A stretch of DNA of 64,000 bases, from positions 67,607-131,606 of the forward strand of contig JACQZI010000027.1 of the NCBI GenBank assembly GCA_016207825.1, written 5' to 3'. The position numbers and the translations under genes are program-made. Of this stretch, positions 49,590 through 57,700 are shown one piece after another (position 1 is the first letter of the stretch; each line of letters begins with the position of its first letter). Below the pieces are notes generated by a model. That model was not told the origin of the DNA. It made no database searches and saw nothing but the letters and a program-made list of their open reading frames with translations. Source of the stretch: Planctomycetota bacterium. GTDB taxonomy: Bacteria; Planctomycetota; MHYJ01; JACQXL01; JACQZI01.

Positions 49590-50941
49590 TTTTCTCCTAT
49601 GGTGCTTTTGATAAGTGCGATGGCTGTCTGGTAATCGAACTGGGCCTGGATTTTATCTACCTGTGCTTTGGTTAAAGAAACCTGGGCATCGGTTACTTCC
49701 ACGGCGGACGCCTTGCCGATTTTGTAACGTTCGGTAATCAAGTTCAGTGTTTCCGCCGCCTGCTTGACCGTTAAATCCGCCAGGGTCAGGCGTTCTTGGG
49801 CGGATTCCAGTTGTGCTACCGCGCGGGTCAGGTCAAGGTAAATTTTCTGTTCCAAAGAAGCCTTTGCCGCCCTGGTGGATCTCAGATTTGCCACAGCCTG
49901 GTCGATTTGGCTGGTATTCTGGAATCCATTGAAGAGATTTAAACCCAAAGAGCTGCTTAATGACCAGTTCCAGACCAGGGGGAATTCGCTGCCGCTCCAC
50001 CGGTAACTGCCGCTTAAGGAAAGCGAAGGAAATAGATTGGCGATTGCCTTGTCAACCGATGCCGAGGCCGCGCGCTCGCGGGATTGCTGGGCCAGAAATT
50101 CAGGCTGTTGTTCCTTGGCGGTTTTAAGAAGGCTCTCGAAAGAATAATCTTTCATCTCCGCTGGTTTTGATTCCTCAATCGTATATTCCGGGTCTTCGGC
50201 CAGGCCGAGCGTGTTATTAAGAACCGCCCGAGCTGTGCGCAAGTCATTGCGGCTGTTGACCAGGCTGATGCGCGCGTTGCTTAAATCCACTTCTGCCTTG
50301 GTGATATCGTATTTAATCTTTCCGCCGACCTCTACCTGGATTTTAGTTTGTTCCAGGTGTATTTCATACTGTTTTACGGTTTCCTCGGCCACTTTAAGCA
50401 ATGCCTGTTGTTTTGATAAATCGTAATACGCCTGCTTGACGTTATAGGCAAGAGAATTTTCCGCTGCTTTCAATGATGATTCCGCGGTAAGCTTGTTTTC
50501 ATAAGCCTGGCGGATATTGGCGGGTGTTTCGCCGAAATCATAAATCAACTGGCTCAAAGAAACGCCGGTTGAATAAGAAGAGTCCCCTAATGTATTATCA
50601 GCCGTCTTGGTTGATGTGTTTGAAGTGGATTTAGAAACGCTGGCGTTTGCGCTGACCGTGGGAAGGTATCCGGCAATCGCGTCACCGTATTGTTTTTCCG
50701 AACTTATAAGGGATTGCCTTGACTGGACCATGGAAGGATGGTATTGCAGGGCGATTTCCAGCGATTTATCCAAAGTCAATACGGAATCCTTGGTTAATCC
50801 TATTTCCGAAGCCGTAACGGTCCGTTCTCCCGCAGGTATATTATCCGTATCCTGCGCCTTGCGCGCCTCGCGGACGGATGAGCACCCTGTTACCAGCCAA
50901 GCAGCCGCCAATACAAAAATTAAAAGTTGTCTAAGGCTCAT
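49586..50941 (-). CDS. TolC family outer membrane lipoprotein
   Basis: A 451-residue TolC/OprM-like efflux channel. ATG 50941 begins a signal with lipobox: SLRQLLIFVLAAAWLVTGCS; the frame can be extended to a GTG at 50971 that overlaps the previous stop. Two OEP repeats are visible, with SVSKSTSNTSTKTADNTLGD near the barrel part, ARISLVNSRNDLRTARAVLN and long helices rich in Ala, Gln, Glu; ITERYKIGKASAVEVTDAQV is the typical second-repeat motif. It forms the outer-membrane conduit of the MacAB-like system in this operon. Confidence 0.9.
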   Translation of the reverse strand: MSLRQLLIFVLAAAWLVTGCSSVREARKAQDTDNIPAGERTVTASEIGLTKDSVLTLDKSLEIALQYHPSMVQSRQSLISSEKQYGDAIAGYLPTVSANASVSKSTSNTSTKTADNTLGDSSYSTGVSLSQLIYDFGETPANIRQAYENKLTAESSLKAAENSLAYNVKQAYYDLSKQQALLKVAEETVKQYEIHLEQTKIQVEVGGKIKYDITKAEVDLSNARISLVNSRNDLRTARAVLNNTLGLAEDPEYTIEESKPAEMKDYSFESLLKTAKEQQPEFLAQQSRERAASASVDKAIANLFPSLSLSGSYRWSGSEFPLVWNWSLSSSLGLNLFNGFQNTSQIDQAVANLRSTRAAKASLEQKIYLDLTRAVAQLESAQERLTLADLTVKQAAETLNLITERYKIGKASAVEVTDAQVSLTKAQVDKIQAQFDYQTAIALIKSTIGEK

Positions 50942-50970
50942 AATTTTTTTCTCTCTCTTTCTAATAAGCA

Positions 50971-51393
50971 CTATTTTTTATCTTCTTTCGGGTTGTCGAA
51001 TGATTTCCTGCGCCTTTCGGCCATTTCTTTGTCGAATTTTACAATCTGCTCGTTATTAAGAACGGCGCGTATTTCCGAATCCATTCCGTCAAAAGTAGTG
51101 CGCATGGCATTTGATAATGCGGTAAATCTTTCTTTGACGATGGTGTATATCTGTTTTGCCTGTTCCTCGGTCAAATCGTAATTTCTACGCATATGCGAAA
51201 CGACTGCATTTGTCCGCTCTTCTAAATTCCCGTGTCCCGGCCTGTGATGGAAGAGAATCGTTTGGGCTAAAATGCCCCCGATAAAGATTCCGCAAACCAA
51301 AAAGCTAAGGCACAGGATAATCAAGCGCCACTTCTTGCGGTGCGGTGCAGGAGGCGGCAATGGGCTTTTTTCTGCTAACAAGTCCGTATTCAT
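50971..51393 (-). CDS. CpxP/Spy-like periplasmic stress protein
   Basis: A 140-residue protein from ATG 51393, whose start overlaps the stop of the upstream gene by four bases. A signal-anchor (WRLIILCLSFLVCGIFIGGI) is followed by a helical domain YDLTEEQAKQIYTIVKERFT and IRAVLNNEQIVKFDKEMAER, the two LTxxQ-type motifs of CpxP/Spy and of metal-resistance periplasmic sensors (heavy-metal-resistance family). It may sense the envelope stress that triggers the ECF sigma encoded two genes upstream, or act as a chaperone. The function is inferred from sequence pattern and position. Confidence 0.7.
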   Translation of the reverse strand: MNTDLLAEKSPLPPPAPHRKKWRLIILCLSFLVCGIFIGGILAQTILFHHRPGHGNLEERTNAVVSHMRRNYDLTEEQAKQIYTIVKERFTALSNAMRTTFDGMDSEIRAVLNNEQIVKFDKEMAERRRKSFDNPKEDKK

Positions 51394-51638
51394 AATAGCA
51401 CGTTCCTTATTGATTCGAAAAACGCGGTTAAGGGATCCTGCGGGACGAGGCATATCTGCCAAAACAGGATGAAAGAACTGACCGTTGCCAGGCTGCTTGT
51501 AATAAGGAGCCAGGAACTGACAACAGGCTCTTCCTTCGCCAGGATGCTTTGGATGACCGATTGGGTTACATCCAAAGAAGGGGTTTGTTCTTCCCTGGCG
51601 CTTTCGGCTAATTTTTCAATGATATCAAATTCTTTCAT
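51390..51638 (-). CDS. Small single-pass membrane protein, possible anti-sigma factor
   Basis: An 82-residue protein with a short acidic cytoplasmic part (EFDIIEKLAESAREEQTPSL) and one transmembrane segment (WLLITSSLATVSSFILFWQI, residues 43-62). It overlaps the sigma factor gene upstream and the CpxP-like gene downstream by four bases each (ATGA), so the three are translationally coupled. This position is the classical place of an anti-sigma factor; the cytoplasmic part is too short for a zinc-binding anti-sigma domain, so this is inference only. Confidence 0.6.
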   Translation of the reverse strand: MKEFDIIEKLAESAREEQTPSLDVTQSVIQSILAKEEPVVSSWLLITSSLATVSSFILFWQICLVPQDPLTAFFESIRNVLL

Positions 51639-52282
51639 ATAGACATCTTTTCGGTAATAAGTTTTTTAAGCTTTCCGCGCGCCCGATGCAGCCGGACTTT
51701 TGTCATAATAAGGCTCCATCCGGTAAGTTCTGCAACCTCTTTAACGGAACATTCTTCGAAATAAGTAAGCGTCAGCGCCAGTCTATCCTTGGGAGGAAGG
51801 GTATCCAGCATGGAATGAATAATTTCCGCGGCGCGGTCAGGCTTTATTTTATCTTTACTTATTATAATTTCATCAAGCCCTTCCAGAGACCGTTGGTCTT
51901 TCAAAGTCCTGGCCGTCTTTTTCCAGTAGCGGTAGCCTGTCCTTACGGCGATTTTCATGAGCCAGGGGAGGAAAGGTGAACCTTGCTTAAAACTTCTTAA
52001 AGAGCCGTATGCTTCCACAAAGACATCCTGGACGAGTTCTTCAAGGCGTGTCCGGTCGCGCGTAAAACGCCACATCTTTGCCGTGACCTGGTTCTGATAG
52101 CGTTTGATTAATTCCGTAAAAGCATCACGGTTTCCGTTAAGAATCTCGGTTATATCCCGGCTATCGACTTGCTCAGGCGGGTTATCCAGGGCATAATCAA
52201 CGTCCGTGGCGTTTTGCAAGAAGAGCGCCAGCCTGCTGGTGATAAATACAGGCTTAGGTAGTTTTAATTCTGCAGTCAGCAT
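51635..52282 (-). CDS. ECF-type RNA polymerase sigma factor
   Basis: A 215-residue sigma-70 family ECF factor. Region 2 is DAFTELIKRYQNQVTAKMWR to EELVQDVFVEAYGSLRSFKQ with FLPWLMKIAVRTGYRYWKK, and region 4 is LPPKDRLALTLTYFEECSVK with VAELTGWSLIMTKVRLHRAR, a helix-turn-helix. The N-terminus has a 35-residue extension before region 2. ATG 52282 follows aaggacg. It is the first gene of the operon that ends with the MacAB/TolC efflux proteins and so most likely controls it. Confidence 0.92.
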   Translation of the reverse strand: MLTAELKLPKPVFITSRLALFLQNATDVDYALDNPPEQVDSRDITEILNGNRDAFTELIKRYQNQVTAKMWRFTRDRTRLEELVQDVFVEAYGSLRSFKQGSPFLPWLMKIAVRTGYRYWKKTARTLKDQRSLEGLDEIIISKDKIKPDRAAEIIHSMLDTLPPKDRLALTLTYFEECSVKEVAELTGWSLIMTKVRLHRARGKLKKLITEKMSI

Positions 52283-52443
52283 AATTCGTCCTTCTTTATA
52301 GTATATTGGTAAGATATTTTTAAAAGGTTACATGAAAATATTATTTTAGTGCATTTTGTGGTGCGGCCTGTCTTTGGAGTCGTTCACCGCCGATTAACCT
52401 TTTCATCAGCCTGCCAATCTTATAATAACCCCGGACGATACAA

Positions 52444-52477
52444 AAAGTTCCGGTAAAACAATAAAGACCGGAACTTT
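52444..52477. promoter_or_regulatory. 11-bp inverted repeat in divergent promoter region
   Basis: aaagttccggt (52444-52454) and accggaacttt (52467-52477) are perfect complements around 12 bases. The site lies in the 290-base gap between the divergent sigma-factor gene and the 52575 gene. The gap also carries TTGCAT-N16-GATAAT (52523-52550), a possible promoter for 52575. An operator is a more likely reading than a terminator because no T-tract follows. Confidence 0.5.
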
Positions 52478-52574
52478 CACGCCATTAAAGTGTTATTAAT
52501 AAAGTATAGCCTACATAATTTATTGCATGATTTCCAGATAAAAAGATAATATAACGTCAGGAGGAGTGAAAGAT

Positions 52575-53435
52575 ATGAAAAACATATTGACTTATGCAAA
52601 TTCAGCGGTGCTGGTGGTCTTGGTTGTTGGCCTGGCATGGGGGGTTATGGAGTTTTATGACTATAAAGAAGAAATAGATGCGCTCAAGCAGTCCTTGAAT
52701 AAAGCGGCGCCTGTTGTTCCGGGCGGTTCCGAAGGCGCGGCTTCCGAGCTGGAGGCGCGGCTTTCTTTGCTGGAAGATTTCGTGGATAGGCTGACCGAGC
52801 AATCCGTCAGGGATAATACGGATGATAAAGAGAAAATACAGGCCTTGCAGAACCAGATGGCGGACGACCTTTTCGGCACCATCGGGAATAATTTTAACAG
52901 GGAAGACGGCTCTGCCCCGGCCACCATAGATGATGTGAAAAAGATTGTCCAGGAAGAGCTCCAGAAAAGCCGTTCCCAGCGCAATAATTTCAGGCCTCCG
53001 GAAAGGAAGACCGTTACCATCGATGAGCTTGCCGAGGAACTGAAACTTACTTACGACCAGAAAATAAAGCTCCAGCAGGTGCTGTTTGCACAGGAGCAGA
53101 AATTGGTGGAAGCCGCCTTCGGGATTAAAGACCAGGTGCAGATGCAGGCTTTCAAGACAAAGTTAATCTTGAGCGCGAATGATGAGAATATCAAAAAAGA
53201 GCTTACCCAGCAGGTCAGGGATAACCGCCGCAGTATTTTCCCCGTATTCGGCGGGACTATTACGCAGATCAGGGAAGTTGTCGGCAATGAAAAGCTTCCC
53301 GAATATTTCAATTACGAGGTGGATACCAAAAGTGAATTTGCCCCGGCCCTGAAAATCATCCAGGATTCTTTCGGCAGTAACTTCGGCCCGCAAAGGAACC
53401 GGGGAGGCCAGAGCCAGCCTAATCCGCAAAGATAA
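52575..53435 (+). CDS. Membrane-anchored coiled-coil periplasmic protein
   Basis: A 286-residue protein from ATG 52575, after aggaggag. One N-terminal signal anchor (SAVLVVLVVGLAWGVMEFYD) is followed by coiled-coil heptads (KEEIDALKQSLNKAAP; SELEARLSLLEDFVDRLTEQ), and a helical domain TIDELAEELKLTYDQKIKLQ that resembles the LTxxQ motifs of CpxP/Spy-like proteins. The tail is rich in Asn, Arg, Gln (FGPQRNRGGQSQPNPQ). It is transcribed away from the ECF sigma operon, which has its own CpxP-like protein, so the two may share regulation. Function unknown. Confidence 0.6.
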   Translation: MKNILTYANSAVLVVLVVGLAWGVMEFYDYKEEIDALKQSLNKAAPVVPGGSEGAASELEARLSLLEDFVDRLTEQSVRDNTDDKEKIQALQNQMADDLFGTIGNNFNREDGSAPATIDDVKKIVQEELQKSRSQRNNFRPPERKTVTIDELAEELKLTYDQKIKLQQVLFAQEQKLVEAAFGIKDQVQMQAFKTKLILSANDENIKKELTQQVRDNRRSIFPVFGGTITQIREVVGNEKLPEYFNYEVDTKSEFAPALKIIQDSFGSNFGPQRNRGGQSQPNPQR

Positions 53436-53478
53436 GATTGATTGTTCATTTCGGCGGGTTGTTTGTCCGGAAAAATTC

Positions 53479-53793
53479 TTATTGTTTCTCCCGGAAAGAG
53501 TAGCCGCATTTGGTTCCGGGAAATACGATATTACGGTCTTTGATGTCTCTTTTATCTATCGGGAAATAGCGGCACACTTTGGAGCGGGAATCATAAAGCT
53601 TGCATGCAGCCGCTTGGGTATGGTTGGTTAAAAAAGGGCATTCAAAATTTATCTTGCAGCAGGCGCCGCAGCGCTGGCATTCGCCTTCCCTTTGCGAAAG
53701 CATTTCTTGGGTCCGGCGGGGCGTCAGGTAAATTATGCACATCCGCCTGATTTTTCCCCACATAAGGACCGTATGGTTTATAATCTGTTTCAT
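53479..53793 (-). CDS. YkgJ-like cysteine-cluster protein
   Basis: A 104-residue protein with the CxxCGxCC pattern (ECQRCGACCKINFECPFL) followed by further cysteines (CKLYDSRSKVCRYFPID and TKCGYSF). This arrangement of eight cysteines defines the YkgJ/UPF0153 group, thought to bind Zn or an Fe-S cluster; the role is not known. The start is uncertain, since ATG codons also occur at residues 11 and 18 of this frame. Confidence 0.8.
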   Translation of the reverse strand: MKQIINHTVLMWGKIRRMCIIYLTPRRTQEMLSQREGECQRCGACCKINFECPFLTNHTQAAACKLYDSRSKVCRYFPIDKRDIKDRNIVFPGTKCGYSFREKQ

Positions 53794-53917
53794 CTTTCGC
53801 TTAAATAAACGGCAATCGTTTATTACACTTTAGCTAAAAAAGGCGATTTAGTCAAGAAAGATATTAATTTAATCGGTTGTTTCGCATTAAATGAAAATAA
53901 AAATTTAGTAGGTTTTC

Positions 53918-53947
53918 TTGACCTTTTTGATTACATGCTTTTATAAT
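53918..53947 (+). promoter_or_regulatory. Sigma-70-type promoter of the HgdB-like gene
   Basis: TTGACC (53918-53923) and TATAAT (53942-53947) are 18 bases apart, 51 bases before ATG 53999. Confidence 0.65.
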
Positions 53948-53998
53948 AGGGCTCACTGCATAGATAATATACATTAGAGAAAATAAGGAGAAATCGTG

Positions 53999-55159
53999 AT
54001 GAGTAATGTAATTGCGACTAAAAGCGTTCCGGGAATGGAAATGTTTAAGGAATGGTATGAGGCGCGCCATGAATACGCCAAGGAATGGAAGAAGAACCAT
54101 CCCAAGGGAAAAGTGATGGGTTATTTCTGCACCTACGTTCCTGAGGAAATTCTTTATGCGGCTGATGTCCTGCCTGTCAGGATTTTAGGCTCGCATGAAC
54201 CGCAGGATGTGACCGAGCCGCATATCTTCGCGATGTATTGCCCTTTCTGCCGGGATTGCCTGGCCCAGGGTTTGAAGAATCGTTACGATTACCTTGACGG
54301 CATCATGATTGCCCAATCGTGCCTCCATATCCGGCAGGCGTTTACCTCGTGGCAGTTGCATATCCCGGTGCCTTACAGTTATTATCTCCCGATGCCGAAT
54401 AATCTCCAGACTCCTCACGCGACTCCTTATCTTGCCGGTGAACTGGCCGCATTCAAGAAATCCGTGGAAGAATGGACCGGCAAGAAACTTACGGACAAGG
54501 ATTTGGACAAAGGCATCGAGATAATGAACAGGAACAGGAAATTGCTTAAGCAGATTTATGAGACCAGGAAATTAGAAAATTCTCCGGTTACCGGTTTGGA
54601 TGCGATGTATCTGGCGGTTTCCGCGCAGATGGTTGATAAAAACGAGCATTCCCGCGCGATGGAAACGGCATTAAAGAAATTAGCATCTGCCAAAACCGAA
54701 CGCCCGACCGGGACACGGCTGATGATTCTGGGAAGCGAAGATGACGACACGGAATTCGTCAATATGGCTGAATCCTGCGGGGCAACCTTTGTGATAGACG
54801 ACCACTGCACCGGCTCGCGGTATTTCTGGAACGAAGTCACTCCCGGCAGCGACCGTTTGGCGGCAATCGCCAAGCGCTATGTGGAACGTCCGGCATGCCC
54901 AAGCAAGGACTGGCCCCAGCGGACCCGCCTGGCGCATATAATGAAACTGGCAAAAGACTATAGGGTGCAGGGGGTGATTGTGATACAGCAGAAATTCTGC
55001 GACCCGCACGAGCTGGATATCCCGGCGATACAAAAGATGTTTAAGCAAAGCAATATCCCCACGCTATTCCTGGAATTCGACGTAAGCGTTCCGGTGGGCC
55101 AGTTCAAGACGCGCGTAGAGGCATTCCTGGAAATGATTCAGCAGGAAGATTTATTCTAA
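53999..55159 (+). CDS. 2-hydroxyacyl-CoA dehydratase / benzoyl-CoA reductase-like subunit
   Basis: A 386-residue protein of the HgdB/HgdA/BcrB/BcrC family (from ATG 53999, behind aaggag). The N-terminal domain shows KVMGYFCTYVPEEILYAADV and LPVRILGSH, then YCPFCRDCLAQGLKNRYDYL; the C-terminal domain has MILGSEDDDTEFVNMAESCG, VDDHCTGSRYFWNEV as a pattern close to VDDLCTGSR of benzoyl-CoA reductase subunits, and IQQKFCDPHELDIPAIQKMF. Such proteins hold a [4Fe-4S] cluster by cysteines and normally act as heterodimers with an ATP-dependent activase. Here the gene is alone; no partner or activase is nearby. Confidence 0.85.
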   Translation: MSNVIATKSVPGMEMFKEWYEARHEYAKEWKKNHPKGKVMGYFCTYVPEEILYAADVLPVRILGSHEPQDVTEPHIFAMYCPFCRDCLAQGLKNRYDYLDGIMIAQSCLHIRQAFTSWQLHIPVPYSYYLPMPNNLQTPHATPYLAGELAAFKKSVEEWTGKKLTDKDLDKGIEIMNRNRKLLKQIYETRKLENSPVTGLDAMYLAVSAQMVDKNEHSRAMETALKKLASAKTERPTGTRLMILGSEDDDTEFVNMAESCGATFVIDDHCTGSRYFWNEVTPGSDRLAAIAKRYVERPACPSKDWPQRTRLAHIMKLAKDYRVQGVIVIQQKFCDPHELDIPAIQKMFKQSNIPTLFLEFDVSVPVGQFKTRVEAFLEMIQQEDLF

Positions 55160-55172
55160 TAAAGCGGGAGTT

Positions 55173-55270
55173 CCCCGCCTGTGAAGGCGGGGGTGAAAGC
55201 CGTTTCCAGCAACAAAGTTGCTGGACAAGCGAAGCTTGAACCCGTAAGAACCACGCCTGTAAAGGCGTGG
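55173..55270. other. Four consecutive short-loop hairpins
   Basis: Within 98 bases there are four perfect hairpins: ccccgcct-gtga-aggcgggg (55173-55192), ccagcaac-aaa-gttgctgg (55206-55224), caagc-gaa-gcttg (55226-55238) and ccacgcct-gtaa-aggcgtgg (55251-55270). The first and last share the core CGCCTGTRAAGGCG. The design could be a structured RNA, or the end of a lost IS200/IS605-type element, whose ends and associated guide RNAs are rich in such hairpins. No tnpA or tnpB remains. A fifth, looser palindrome atcccgaca/tgtcgggat is at 55332-55354. Confidence 0.5.
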
Positions 55271-55388
55271 GAATCTATGCGCCGGAAAAGGTCTTGACAA
55301 CCACTCCGTTTTACTGTGGAGCCGCAGCGACATCCCGACACAAAGTGTCGGGATATAAATACATCCATCTTGTAGTGAGAAACGAACG

Positions 55389-57401
55389 ATGCCAAAACTA
55401 AAGCCATTAGCCGACCAGCCCGACACCCGTCCGACCGAGTCATCCGGGCGGAGGACACCCGGTCTGGCGGGTTACCCGCCTGAACGAAGCATTCGGGCAG
55501 GTCTGGAAGAAATCAAATCCGCCCATAATAAAGAAAATTGGTTTACGGTAAAACGCCTGGGCGAAAAGACAATAAAATCATTATCTTTTAACTCCCTTCC
55601 GCCTTCAGATAAATACCAGCTATATTGCTATTTAGGCGATGCTTATCGCTTTCTTGGAGAATTTTCACGTTCACTGGATATTTATTATAAAGCATCTTTA
55701 CTTGCTTCTAAACGCCTCAAACCTCCTTATAACGCCATGATATTCAGTGTTCTGGGGCTTAATTTCCTGAATATTGGAAACATCAATCAGGCATTAAACC
55801 AATTCAAGAAAGTCGAGCAATATTATCAGGAATGCGGCGATAAATTATACCCGATGGATACATCAAGGCGTTTCTATAATCTTTTAGGGCTTGGTTATGT
55901 ATATCTCCATAAAGACGAACTGGATGAAGTGAAAGAAACCATTGAAAGAAAACTGCCCGCATACTTGTCATTATTATCTGACAAGGATATTGTTATGGAG
56001 TATTACCATCTAAAAGGAGAATATTTGATAGCGATAAAAAACTATAAGGATGCCCGCGTATCTTTTTGGGAATCTATTAAAATCGGCGAGCAAATCAATT
56101 TACCCGCTGGTGTTATTACCGCAAAAATACATCTCGCCATAATTGACCTTATAGAAAACCAAAAGCGCTTCGCTATTCAGAATCTGCAAACTATTCTGAA
56201 GGATGCACAACGGCTAAAACTCAATGATATTGTTTGTGAAGTCGGGCTTCTTTTAAGTAAATGTTACAGCCTTAGCGGCTTCCCTGATAAAGCAATAATA
56301 ATAGAAAACCGCATTAAGCCTATTCTGTCCAAGCTTGATACGGTTTGGCTCTATGAAAAAACCCGGGAATTCGATAGGCTCTATCAACAATTACAGGGTA
56401 AACCCAAACATATATCCAAATTTATCCCGAAGATACTGGTTCAAACCCTTGATGGCCGTTATGAAAAGTCGGCTGATAAGTATACCATTGTTGGTAATCA
56501 TCCCGCAATGCAAGAAATTTATCATCTTATAGAAAAGATTGCTCCGACAGACTTACCGGTGTTGATTCAAGGCGAAACCGGCACGGGAAAGGAACTTATT
56601 GCCAGTGCCATACATAATAATAGCCGGCGTGTAAGCAAAACCTATTTCCCCTTTAACTGCGGGGCGCTTCCGGAAACGCTTATTGAAAGCAGTTTATTCG
56701 GCCATACCAAAGGCGCTTTCACCGGTGCAATCGAAGAGAAAAAAGGTTATATTGAGCTCGCTTCAGGCGGCACGCTATTTATAGATGAAATCGCCAATAT
56801 GTCTCCGTCTATGCAGCAGAAGTTACTACGAGTTCTTGAAGAAAAACTTCTCTGGCGTGTTGGTGCCTCAAAACCAATTCAGATAGATACCCGCTTTATC
56901 TTTGCCAGCAATCAGGATATTGAACAACTGGTTAAGCGAAAACTCTTCAGGGAAGACCTGTTTTACCGCATCAATACGATAGTGATAAATCTTCCTCCCC
57001 TCCGCGACCGAAAGGATGACATTCCGTTATTGGCCCAGCATTTTCTACGAAAATATGGTCGTCCCTCGTCTCTCGTCTCTCCTTCCGCCCTTTCCCTTTT
57101 TACCGCCTACCCCTGGCCCGGCAATATCCGTGAACTGGAAAACGAAATAAAACGCATCTGCGCCTTATATCCCGATGTCAAAGTTATAGAAGAATCAATG
57201 TTATCTGATACCATCCGTAATTACCAACCACCTGCCCATCCGCCGAAAAGCAAATCCCTTAAAGAGTCAACTCTATCATATCAACGAAAATTTATTAAAG
57301 ATGTTTTAGACAGTTGTAATGGAAATATCACCCAGGCGGCCCATTTATTAGCATGCGCCCCGGCTAATCTCTGCCGGAAAATGAAGTCGTTAAAACTTTA
57401 A
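55389..57401 (+). CDS. Sigma-54-dependent activator with TPR sensor domain
   Basis: A 670-residue bacterial enhancer-binding protein. Residues about 75-330 are TPR-like repeats (QLYCYLGDAYRFLGEFSRSL; MIFSVLGLNFLNIGNINQAL) in place of a receiver domain. The AAA+ domain follows: Walker A GETGTGKE (about 398), the sigma-54 contact loop GAFTGA (about 442), Walker B GGTLFIDEIA, then FREDLFYRINTIVINLPPLR and WPGNIRELENEIKRI. The C-terminal Fis-type helix-turn-helix is NITQAAHLLACAPANLCRKM. Residues about 9-40, rich in Pro/Arg/Gly, are encoded by palindromic repeat DNA. The likely target promoter is immediately downstream (57610). Confidence 0.92.
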   Translation: MPKLKPLADQPDTRPTESSGRRTPGLAGYPPERSIRAGLEEIKSAHNKENWFTVKRLGEKTIKSLSFNSLPPSDKYQLYCYLGDAYRFLGEFSRSLDIYYKASLLASKRLKPPYNAMIFSVLGLNFLNIGNINQALNQFKKVEQYYQECGDKLYPMDTSRRFYNLLGLGYVYLHKDELDEVKETIERKLPAYLSLLSDKDIVMEYYHLKGEYLIAIKNYKDARVSFWESIKIGEQINLPAGVITAKIHLAIIDLIENQKRFAIQNLQTILKDAQRLKLNDIVCEVGLLLSKCYSLSGFPDKAIIIENRIKPILSKLDTVWLYEKTREFDRLYQQLQGKPKHISKFIPKILVQTLDGRYEKSADKYTIVGNHPAMQEIYHLIEKIAPTDLPVLIQGETGTGKELIASAIHNNSRRVSKTYFPFNCGALPETLIESSLFGHTKGAFTGAIEEKKGYIELASGGTLFIDEIANMSPSMQQKLLRVLEEKLLWRVGASKPIQIDTRFIFASNQDIEQLVKRKLFREDLFYRINTIVINLPPLRDRKDDIPLLAQHFLRKYGRPSSLVSPSALSLFTAYPWPGNIRELENEIKRICALYPDVKVIEESMLSDTIRNYQPPAHPPKSKSLKESTLSYQRKFIKDVLDSCNGNITQAAHLLACAPANLCRKMKSLKL

Positions 57402-57458
57402 TCTTTCGGAACAAAGCCGGATTAAATCGCCTAAAAGATAACACGTAGAAGCACGCTT

Positions 57459-57508
57459 GTTACCAAAAAGTAACTAAATTACCGAAGGTATTATCATTTT
57501 GATAATAC
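57459..57508. promoter_or_regulatory. Palindromes, probable activator binding sites
   Basis: Two inverted repeats lie 100-150 bases upstream of the sigma-54 promoter: gttac-caaaaa-gtaac (57459-57474) and the perfect gtattatca-ttt-tgataatac (57488-57508, 9-bp arms). This is the usual distance for enhancer sites of sigma-54 activators; the Fis-type domain of the upstream gene product would bind such dyads. Binding is inferred. Confidence 0.6.
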
Positions 57509-57609
57509 TTATTGCGGGGCTCATTTTACTATCCGCGCGGTTGTTATCCTAACTCCTTGTTTATAAAGCATTAGGTAATTTGTGCGTTTCCTTTAATTTC
57601 CCTGAGACT

Positions 57610-57625
57610 TGGCACGATATTTGCT
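57610..57625 (+). promoter_or_regulatory. Sigma-54 (-24/-12) promoter
   Basis: TGGCACG-atat-TTGCT matches the RpoN consensus TGGCACG-N4-TTGCW at every position, with GG at 57611-57612 and GC at 57623-57624. It is 75 bases before ATG 57701 and 209 bases after the stop of a sigma-54 activator gene. It should drive the selenoprotein-like gene and its followers. Confidence 0.85.
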
Positions 57626-57700
57626 CTAAAATGAAGCATATATTCGCACGAACCTGAAAATAAGTCTCTGGTTGCTCCGGCGAATAGAGAGGAAAATGAC

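Noticed and set aside
53479-55159. Complete benzoyl-CoA reductase or hydroxyglutaryl-CoA dehydratase operon
   Set aside because: Only one subunit-like gene is present; neighbours are a YkgJ-like protein and a sigma-54 activator.
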